Made by a program: the position numbers and the translations under genes. This document shows, piece after piece, positions 53,937-63,100 of a stretch of 64,000 nt of DNA (positions within the stretch are counted from its first letter, which is position 1; each line of letters begins with the position of its first letter). Source of the stretch: Sphingomonas leidyi (lineage in GTDB: Bacteria > Pseudomonadota > Alphaproteobacteria > Sphingomonadales > Sphingomonadaceae). The stretch spans positions 372,001 to 436,000 of the forward strand of contig NZ_JAASQV010000001.1 of NCBI RefSeq assembly GCF_011761945.1, in the 5' to 3' direction. The notes under the pieces are model-generated. The model was not told the origin of the DNA and did not search any database. It was given only the letters and a program-made list of their open reading frames with translations.

Positions 53937-55100
53937 ATGCCAAGCCCGGAACCCTTGACGCCGCTGCTGGTGGCGGAACTGGTCGGCGGTATCTACGAAG
54001 CCGCGCTCGATCCGTGCCTTTGGCAGCGGCTGGTCGATCGCGTCGAGGAGATCTACCCCGAGATCACCGTCGCGCTGTTCAGCCATGAGAGCCATCTCCC
54101 GGCGGCCGCGCTCACGGTGACGGCCAATTATTCCGATGCCGCGATGCGCGACTATGCGGCCCATTATTTCTCCAACAGCCCCTATGTCGATTTCGTGCCG
54201 CGCAACGGCGTCGGCCAGCCGGTGCGGAGCGAGGCGATCATTCGCGAGGAGGAGCTGTTCGGCACCGAGCACTACAACGATTTCATGCGCGTCCACCGGA
54301 TCGGCCATCACGCTACCGGCATGGTGCTCGAGCGCGGACCGGGGGGCTGGGCCTCGCTCTCCTTCGCCGACCGGCGGAACGACACCGCGCGGCGCGAGCA
54401 TCAGATGCAGCTGCTCCGGCTGCTCGCCCCGCATTTCGGCCGCGCGTTCAGGCTGCGGCGGACGCTGATGGACGCGCGCATGGCGGGCACGGCCGCGCAG
54501 GCCGTGTTCGACGGCTGGATGCACGCCGCCCTGGTGCTCGATCGCGAAGGGCGCGTGATGACGATGAACCGCCGTGCGGAAGCGCTGGTCGCGCGTGGCG
54601 AGGGGATCATGCTCAACCGCTTCGGCCAGCCGCGCAGCTTCGACGACAGGTGCAGCCGCGCGCTCGACCTTGCCTTTGCCGCCTGCCGTGCCAGCGCGGA
54701 TGCGCCGATGGAAGCGAGCGGCGAGCTTTCCGGCGTGATGCTGCCGCGCCGCGCCGGCGGGGTGCCGTTGCACGCGATGCTCTGGCCGATCGCCGCCGCG
54801 GCCGAGTTCGGCTTGCCGACCCTGCCCGGGCAGGTGTTGCTCGTCATATCCGATCCCGACGACACGCCGCCCGGCGCGGTCGCCTGGATCGCGCGGCGCT
54901 TTGCCCTGTCTCCTGCGGAGGAGAAGCTTGCCGATGCGGTGATCGCCGGCGTGCCGCTGAACGAGGCGGCGGAAAAACTCGGCATCCAGCTCTCGACCGC
55001 CCGCACGCGGCTCAAGACGATCCAGGGCAAGACCGGCTGCCATCGCCAGCTCGATCTCGTGCGCCTGGCCATGTCGGTGCCCGCGGTCCGACTCGGATAG
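53937..55100 (+). CDS. Orphan LuxR-type transcriptional regulator
   Basis: 387 residues from ATG 53937. N-terminal half is a PAS/GAF-like sensor (LVAELVGGIYEAALDPCLWQRLVDRVEE), followed by a central PAS-like stretch (VFDGWMHAALVLDREGRVMTMNRRAEALV). The C-terminal HTH reads LSPAEEKLADAVIAGVPLNEAAEKLGIQLSTARTRLKTI. There is no receiver domain, so it senses a ligand or partner directly. It sits between the two-component pair and the two-partner secretion genes, whose promoter resembles its own. Confidence 0.87.
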   Translation: MPSPEPLTPLLVAELVGGIYEAALDPCLWQRLVDRVEEIYPEITVALFSHESHLPAAALTVTANYSDAAMRDYAAHYFSNSPYVDFVPRNGVGQPVRSEAIIREEELFGTEHYNDFMRVHRIGHHATGMVLERGPGGWASLSFADRRNDTARREHQMQLLRLLAPHFGRAFRLRRTLMDARMAGTAAQAVFDGWMHAALVLDREGRVMTMNRRAEALVARGEGIMLNRFGQPRSFDDRCSRALDLAFAACRASADAPMEASGELSGVMLPRRAGGVPLHAMLWPIAAAAEFGLPTLPGQVLLVISDPDDTPPGAVAWIARRFALSPAEEKLADAVIAGVPLNEAAEKLGIQLSTARTRLKTIQGKTGCHRQLDLVRLAMSVPAVRLG

Positions 55101-55469
55101 GACGCACGGCCGTCGGCTTCTCCGCGAAGATGAACCGCGCCGAAACCACTACCATATGGGAGCTATTCGCCCCCGGTGCGGCTGCCTAGGCAGCTCCGTT
55201 CCGGATCGTGGCTGCACGATCGCGGTCGGGGGCCTGCGTCGATGAAATTGGTGTTTTCCTGTCGTGACTTGGGTGCGGGACGGGGGCGAATGCGGGAACA
55301 TGGGGCAGCGATGCCGCGGTTCCGTAACGTCATTCCGCAGCTGTCACTATTAGTAGCGACAGACGCAATATCCCGCCTGCGGTACGATCGGCAGGCAGGA
55401 TCGCTCGCCCGGGTCGTGGGGCGGAGCGGCCTCCGGGTTCCCCAGTTCCAGACAAAAAAAGGCCGAGCG
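55101..55469. other. Leader region between LuxR gene and tpsB
   Basis: 369 bp with no credible gene. It contains the promoter block (55354-55388) and, just before the tpsB start, a run of seven A (55454-55460), notable in such GC-rich DNA. A short upstream in-frame extension of tpsB is open but has no signal-like or conserved sequence. Confidence 0.5.
55354..55388 (+). promoter_or_regulatory. Promoter block of the two-partner secretion operon
   Basis: TAGCGACAGACGCAATAT (55354-55371) followed by TACGAT (55383-55388) at the same 29-bp offset as in the LuxR promoter at 53836. The tpsB start is 81 bp downstream of this -10. The likely binder is the LuxR protein or the NarL-type response regulator. 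Confidence 0.65.
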
Positions 55470-57182
55470 ATGCCGAAGGTTGCCGTGCAGCATCTCCCGA
55501 GCGGGCGGAAGACGCTTGCCATGTTCCTGCTACTCGGGGGCACCACGCTGGCGTTGCCCGCGGCCGCGCAGGTGCTGCCCACCCGCCAGCAGCTCAATCC
55601 GGCCCAGCAGACGCCGATACCCGCCGCGCCGCGCGGCGAACTGTTCCGCGACATGGAAACGGGGCCATGCCCCTTCGCCGACAGCGACCTCAAGGTCACG
55701 CTGACCGGCGTCGAGTTCCAGGGCGCCAATGGCGCGCTCGCGCTGGGCGAGGACAGGCTGCGCCTCGCCTATGCCGACCTGCTCGGCAGGGAAGTGCCGA
55801 TCGCCACGATCTGCACGATCCGCGACCGGGTGGCGGCGCTCTACCTGCGCCGCGGCGTGCTGGCGGCCGTGGAAATCCCCCAGCAGCGCATCGCCGACGG
55901 CAAGCTGATCCTCTCCGTCGTCGAGGCGCATGTGGTCTCGGTGAGCTATCACGGCGATGTCGGCCCGGCACAGCGCCAGGTCGAGCGCTATCTCGACAAG
56001 CTGAAGGGGATGACGCCCTTCGATCTCAACGTCGCGCAGCGCTACCTGTTGCTCGCCTCGGACATTCCCGGCGTGATCGTCCAGGCTTCGCTCAAGCAGT
56101 CGCCCGGCGGCAGCGGCGCGGTCGACCTCGACATCGCCGTCTCGCGCACGCCGGTCACCGCCACGTTCGCGGTGAACGATTACGGCTCCGACTCGATCGG
56201 CCGCGATCTCGCCACCGCGCGCGTCGACTATAACAGCTTCACGCCCCTCGGCGAGCGCACCACCATTGTCGGCTATGGCACGATCTCCAGTCCGGAGCAG
56301 CGAGTCATCCAGCTGACCGAGAGCGTCAAGCTGGGCGGGGAGGGCCTCCAGCTCGATCTGTCCGGCTCGTTCGCGCGGACCCGGCCTGGGGCCGCGCTCA
56401 AGCCGCTCGACCTGCTGGGCAACAGCTTCGCCGGCAACGCCCGGCTCACCTATCCGCTGCTGCGCCACCGCCGCTACAATCTGAACCTGTCGGGCGGGCT
56501 GGAATGGATCGACCAGAAGGTCGAGTTCGGCGGCGGCATCGCCACGCTGACCGAGGACAAGCTCCGCGTCTTCTTCGCCCGGCTCGACGGCCATCTCGCG
56601 CCGCGCGAGCTCGCCTCGCATTCGCTGGCCGCCACCGGCTCGCTCGAGCTGCGCAAGGGCATCAACGGGCTGGGCGCAACGCCCTATGGCAACCGGGTCG
56701 CCTCGCGCTTCGGCGGGCGCCCGGACGCCACGGTGGTCCGCGCCGATCTCTCGGTCGGCGGCCGGGTCGTCGGCCCGGTGACCGCCAGCGTCTCGGCCAG
56801 CTGGCAATATACCGACACGCCATTGCTCTCCTATGAGGAGTTCACCGCCGGCAACCTCTCGATCGGCCGGGGCTACGACCCCTCGGCCGCCTCGGGCGAC
56901 CGGGCGCTGGGCTCGACCTTCGAGATCAGCACCGCGCCCTTTGCCTTCGCCAAGCGCTCGGCCTTCCGCCCCTATGCGTTCCTCGATGCGGTGCGGCTCA
57001 CCAATATCGGCCCGGGCGCCGACCAGGTGACGCTGCGCTCGGCGGGCTACGGCGTCCGCGCGCAGATCGGCCCGTGGTTCTCGCTCGATCTCGCCTGGGC
57101 GCACCCGTTCGATCGGGTCGCACCCAAGGCGCCCAAGCCCGCCGACCGTATCCTCGTCAGCCTCTCCGCCTCGATCTTCTGA
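55470..57182 (+). CDS. Two-partner secretion outer-membrane transporter (TpsB; ShlB/FhaC/HecB family)
   Basis: 570 residues from ATG 55470, with a weak AAGG 7 bases upstream and a run of A before it. Signal peptide ends near LPAAAQ (about 34). A periplasmic POTRA region (about 70-225; LTGVEFQGANGALALGEDRLRLAYADLLGR and AALYLRRGVLAAVEIPQQRIADGKLILSVVEAHV) leads to a 16-strand barrel with FhaC-like motifs such as VNDYGSDSIGR, and ends LSASIF. It moves the following TpsA protein across the outer membrane. The TpsB-then-TpsA order with 11 bp between is typical. Confidence 0.93.
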   Translation: MPKVAVQHLPSGRKTLAMFLLLGGTTLALPAAAQVLPTRQQLNPAQQTPIPAAPRGELFRDMETGPCPFADSDLKVTLTGVEFQGANGALALGEDRLRLAYADLLGREVPIATICTIRDRVAALYLRRGVLAAVEIPQQRIADGKLILSVVEAHVVSVSYHGDVGPAQRQVERYLDKLKGMTPFDLNVAQRYLLLASDIPGVIVQASLKQSPGGSGAVDLDIAVSRTPVTATFAVNDYGSDSIGRDLATARVDYNSFTPLGERTTIVGYGTISSPEQRVIQLTESVKLGGEGLQLDLSGSFARTRPGAALKPLDLLGNSFAGNARLTYPLLRHRRYNLNLSGGLEWIDQKVEFGGGIATLTEDKLRVFFARLDGHLAPRELASHSLAATGSLELRKGINGLGATPYGNRVASRFGGRPDATVVRADLSVGGRVVGPVTASVSASWQYTDTPLLSYEEFTAGNLSIGRGYDPSAASGDRALGSTFEISTAPFAFAKRSAFRPYAFLDAVRLTNIGPGADQVTLRSAGYGVRAQIGPWFSLDLAWAHPFDRVAPKAPKPADRILVSLSASIF

Positions 57183-57193
57183 GGGATATGCCC

Positions 57194-60100
57194 ATGTCCG
57201 CCCCCCGCCGCCGCAGCCGCCTCTTCACCACCTCGGCCTTTGGTACGCTCGCGCTGGCCGCGCTCTGGGCCGCGCCCGCGCAGGCGCAGCTCGTGCAGGG
57301 CGCCACGCCCGCGCAGAGCAACGGCACGGGGCCGACGATCGACCAGTCGGTGCCGAACACCACCACGGTGACCTTGGGCGGCTCGCGCACGGTGATCGAC
57401 TGGGACAAGTTCGACATCAACGGCGGCGACACGGCGAACTTCGTCTTCGCCAACCGGAGCGACATCGTGCTCAACCGCGTCGGCGGCGCGGCGAGCACGA
57501 TCAACGGCAATCTCAACGGCACGATCGGTTCGGCGGGCGGCACCGCGGGCGGCAATATCTGGATCTACAACGCCAATGGCGTGGTAATCGGCGCGAATGC
57601 CCGGATCAGCACCGGCGGCCTGCTCGTCACCACCGCGGCGATCGATCGCGCGACGGACAGCAGCGCGGGCGGTTTCCTCGACGGCAGCTCGACCCAGTTC
57701 GGCTTCACCGGCGCTTCGAGCGATGCCGGCATCACCGTGCGGAACGGTGCGCAGATCACCAGCCATGGCGGCGCGATCGCGCTGGTTTCCACCTCGGTCA
57801 CCACCGAGGCGGGGTCGAGCATCTCGGCGCAGGACGGCGGCAACGTGCTCTACGGCGCGGCCGCCAAGTACAAGATCAGCTTCCGCCCGACCGGCGCGGA
57901 CGATCTCGACCTGCTGAGCTTCGAAGTGGCGAGCGGGGCCGATGGCACGGCCAGCACGGCCAATGGCGGCGACCTGCTGTCGCTCGGCGGCAATACCAGC
58001 GGCAACCGCGTGTTCGCCGCGCTCGTCTCGAAGACCAACGTCTTCTCGCGCCTGTTGTCGACCGGGACGGTCACCGCCAGCACGGCGGCGCTGGACGAGA
58101 CCGGCGCGATCATCCTCACCACCAACCATAACATCGTCAACGGCGCGGCTGCCGCCACGGCGGTCGCCAATAATGGCGGCGCGGATCTCGGCCTCGCCAA
58201 CGCCGGAAGCCTCACGGCCCCGGCGATCACGGTGCGCTCGAGCGATTCGATCACGGGCGGCGGCGGCATCACTGCTGCCGGCGGCGCGGTGGATCTGGCC
58301 GCCGAGAATGGCGTGCTCTGGCTCGATAGCGCGGCGATCACCGCCGGCACCCTCAATGCGCGCGCGGGCGCGTCGCTGAAGCTTACCGGCGGCTCGAACC
58401 AGATCGACAAGGTCACCGGTCTCACCTCGGGCGATTACATCAGCCTATACAGCTACAGCGGCACCGGCACCGAGATCGCCGGCGACATCGTCGCGCCGGG
58501 CAATGTCAATCTCAACGTCGGCGGCGCCAGCGGCAGCGGCGTCATCCGCGCCGCCTATGCCGAGCTTTCCGGCGACGGCGCATACAACCTCGATACCGCC
58601 ACCACGCTCGACTTCGTCTATGCGATCAACCACGATCTCACGGTCAACAGCACCGGCGACCTGAACATCGCGCTCACCGGGACCGCGAACAACCTCGGCA
58701 ACCGGGTATTCCTCAACGCCGCCAACGGCGCGATCCACCAGAGCGCCGGCACCGGCGTGCTGAACGGCACCGTGATTGCGGGCGCGCGCGACGGCATCGA
58801 TCTCACCCAGAACAACCTGTTCAGCCAGGTCTTCGTCAGCTCGCTCACCGGCGCCACGATCGACGTCAAGGGTGTGAACAGCTTCGACATCGGCGGCCTC
58901 ACCACCGGCGTGATCAACGTGACCTCGGGCGGCACTGTCGGCGCCGGCAGCGGATCGAACATCGGCACGCTCAACATCAATGCGGCCGCGATCAACATCA
59001 ACCAGGCCGCGCTTGGCGCGGTCAACTTCGGCAATCTGACCGCGACCAGCGGCGACATCGCCATCGCCACCGATTCCACGGTCAGCTTCAGCGGCGCCGT
59101 CACCGCGGCGAGCGGCCATGACGTGTCGATCACCTCGAACCTGGGCGCGATCAACCAGACCGCGGGCACGATCAGGGGCCGCCAGGTCCATATGTCGGCA
59201 GGCGGCTCGATCGTGCAGGGCCAGAGCGCGACGATCACCAGCACGGGGATGAGCACCGACTCCTTCGTGGCGGGCGACGACCTGATCCTCGCCGGCGCCA
59301 ACAACATGGGCCTTTGGGGCCTTACTCTGGGTTGGGGCTCGGGCAGCGACGTCACCCTTCGCTCGGCGAACCGCATCTATTTCGACGGCGGCGCGACGCC
59401 GATCGGCACGCTGACGCTGATCGCCGACAATGGTAACATCCAGCAGGGCAGCGTCGCCTTCACCGCGAACACGCTCATCGCCAGCGCGACGCAGAGCATC
59501 GAGCTCGGCACCTCGCAGAACAACAGCATTGCCCATCTCGGCAATATCAGCAGCAGCACCGGCGATGTCAGCTTGCGCATGGGCGCGAACACGCCCGTGT
59601 CGATCGACGGCACGATCAGTTCCGCCACCAAAGTGCTCTTCACCGCGCGCGGCGCGGTAACGGGCAGCGGCACGATCGCCGCGCCGCAGACCTATCTCGA
59701 TACCCAGAGCGGCGGCACGATCAACATCGCCGGCAGCACCACGCTGATCGGCCTGGGCACGGGCGGCGGCGATCTGACCGTCAACGCCACGGGTGGGCTG
59801 GCGGTCAACACGACCGTTGCCGGCAACAACCGAGCGATCACGCTGAACGCGGCGGGCGGGGACATCCTCCAGACCGGCGGTTCCGTCGTCGCCGTGTCGC
59901 TGCTGACCTTGAACGCCTCGGGCGACATCGATTTCGGCGCGGGCAGCTACATGTCGGGCGTCATCGCGGGCTCGACGGGCGGCGGCGATATCACGCTCCG
60001 CAACGCCGGCAGCACCAACCTGGCGGTCAATACCACGGGCGCGGTCACCCTTCTGGGCGATAGCTACGATATGAGCGGTGGGGGCCATGCCGGCTCGCTC

Positions 60101-63100
60101 ACCGCCACGCTCGGCGGCGACCTGACGCTCGACATGGGCTCGGTCGGCAGTTTCGGTGCGCTGAGCGCCGGCGGCGACCTTTCGATCGCGCTCGACGGCG
60201 ACATCAGGCTCACGGACACCGTCACTGCGGGCAACTCGCTGTTGCTCAACTCGCGCAACGGCGCGATCGTGCAGACCGGCGGCACGATCAGCCTGGGCAC
60301 CGGCTTCGTCTTCCAGGCCGCAACCGGGATCGACCTGAACCAGACGGGCAACCATCTGGGCAACCATCTCGGTACCTCGAGCGTCATCGGCGCCAACGGC
60401 AGCAACGTGGTGATCCGCGGCGACTGGGTGAATGCCGGTTTCTCCGGCGTGTTCGGCGATGTCAGCCTGTATGCCGAGAGCGGCGATGTCGTCGTGAACC
60501 CAGGCCTCGTCGCCAATTCGATAACCGCCGAGGCCGCTGGCGACGTCGGGATCGGCAGCCAATTCGGCAAGGCCGATGTCACCACCTATCATCAGTTGCT
60601 TGGCACGCACGTCACTGTCTGGAACGATGGCGACTTCACGGTCGATGGGGATGTCGGCCGAGCGGGCGGTGTGGTGACGCTGATCGCGGCGAACGGCACG
60701 CTCACCCAGGCCGCCGGCACGATCTTCGGATCTGACATTTCACTCCGCGCCACCAACTCGGTCCTCCAGTCCAGCGCCGCGAGCGTTCAGGCGGACATCG
60801 GTGGTGTCTTTTTGGGGGATTCCGGTGCTGACCTGAAGCTACTCGGCACCAACCGGCTCGAATTTAATTCATTCAACTGGGGCGCCAACGCCACCGTAAC
60901 GATACGCTCGCTCGGCGATCTGCACTTCGACACCGTTGGCACCAACCCTTCTAACCCTGCCATCGGCGCGCTCACACTGATCTCGGACACGGGTAACGTC
61001 GACCAGTGGGGCAGCTTCAACGCCGCCTCGCTGAACGTCCAGGCGCACGGCGACATCACGCTCTACGACCAGTATTCCGGCACGGCGAACAAGGTCGGCA
61101 GCGTCACCGGCCTGACGAGCGCGACGGGCAGCATCAGCTTTAAAGAAGACAATGGCTTCACCATCGATGGTAACATCAGCGCGGCGGCGGGCAATGTCTC
61201 CCTCAGCTCCGGCGGGGCGATCGAAACCTATTCGGGCAAGCTTTCGCTCGGCGGCACGCTGGCGGTAACCGCCGGCGGCGATGTCTCGTTCGATGTGGCC
61301 GGCAACATCCGGCTCGGTGCCGTGGACACCACCGTCGGCAGCGGCGGCAAATTCTACCTGGGCAGCGACAGCGGCATCGTGCTGACCGGCGCCGTCAATA
61401 CCGGCACGCACGACCTGATCCTCTTTACGAACGGCGGCGCGATCACGCGCAACGGAGGCACGGTTTCGAACAGCTTCCCGGCCACGACCTATGCCACTGC
61501 CTCCGGGGGAATCGACCTCGCCGGTGCCGGCGGCGTGAACATCTGGGCGACCTCGACCGGCGGCGGCGGCATCCACCTGAGCGGCGACAGCTATATCGGC
61601 TTCTCGGTGAACACGACGGGCGACGTCACCATCGACAGCGCCGCCTCGGTCGGCAACAGCGGTGACGTGATCGCCCATTCGCTGGGGATCAACGCGGGCA
61701 ACGGCATCAGCGTCTACGGCTCGAGCGCCACCGTCAATGTTGGTAGCTATCGCTATCTCACCACCGCGGCCGGCCAGCTCGAGATCCAGACCCCGGGCGA
61801 CATCCATCTCGACGGCGACGTAACGGTAGGCGCCTCCGGCAACGCCGACTGGATCCATCTCCAGTCGACAAGCGGCTCGATCCTGCAGAACAGCGGGAAG
61901 ATCGCCGGTGGCTATGCCATCACCCTGGATGCGGCGCAGTCGATCACCCAGAATACCGGTGCCCAGGTGATCAGCAATGGTCCGGGCGGTTTCTACTTTA
62001 CCGGTACCGACGTGATCCTGCCCGGCGCGAACCAGATCGACGCGATCTCCAGCTATACGGTCAGCCACGACTTCACGCTGCGCAACGCCGGCGACATCCA
62101 GCTGTGGGGCAACACAGTCACCAGCACCGGCGACTGGAACCTGACCTCCGACAACGGATCGATCTCCGGCGTCATCCTGGCGCACAAGCTGACCGCCACC
62201 GCCACCAATGGCTTTATCCGGTTCAACGACGGCAACAGCGAGCTCACCGAGCTCGGCGCGCTGACCGCGAAGAGCACCGGCGGCGACAATGACGTCTACA
62301 TCTACTCCAATACGCTGCTCAACCTGACCGGGAACATCACCGCCGGCGGCGTCAAGCTCTATGCCGCGAGCGGGATCAACCAGATCGGCGGCGTGATTAC
62401 TGCGGACCGGCTCTGGACCGGCACCAGCGGCAGCCTGCTGCTCGGCGGCGCGAACAATTTCGGAACCCTGACGGAGGCCTTCCACCCGAATGGGGGGACC
62501 GTCACGATCCGCAACCGCGGGGACATCACGCTGCCGGGCGCGCAGAACAGCTTCGGCACGCTCACCCTGATCTCGGACCAGGGCAAAATCAGCCAGACCG
62601 ATGCCATCACGGTCGCCACGCTGGTCGCTCAGGCCGCGACCGGCATCGACCTGTCGAACGCGTCCAACAACTTCACTACGCTGAACGGCCTCGTCACCAC
62701 CGCCGGCGATATCCGGATCGGCGATACCGGCGGCTTCGCCATCGAGGGGGACATCAGCGCGGCCACCGGCACGGTGGCGCTCGCCAGCACCGGCGTCGGT
62801 GGCATCACGACCGGCACCACCACCGTCGGCTCGATCGTTACCCCGCACGGCAAGATCGATGCGGACACGCTGACGGTCAACGGCTTCAGCGCGACGCTGT
62901 ACGCCAAGGACGACATCAAGCTCGGCAATTCGAGCGTGAGCAACGGCCTGACCATCACCGCCGATCACGATCTCGACCTAGCCGGGACGATCAATGCATC
63001 CGCCAGCCTGATCGCCAAGACCGGCGCGATCACCCAGAGCGGCGGCAGCTGGAACTCCGGCGTCTTCGGCGCCGCGTCGGCAGCCGGGGACATCACGCTC

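Noticed and set aside
55454..55460. Run of seven A before tpsB as a phase-variation tract
   Set aside because: Seven bases is short for slipped-strand switching, and the run is outside the coding frame and not between promoter elements.
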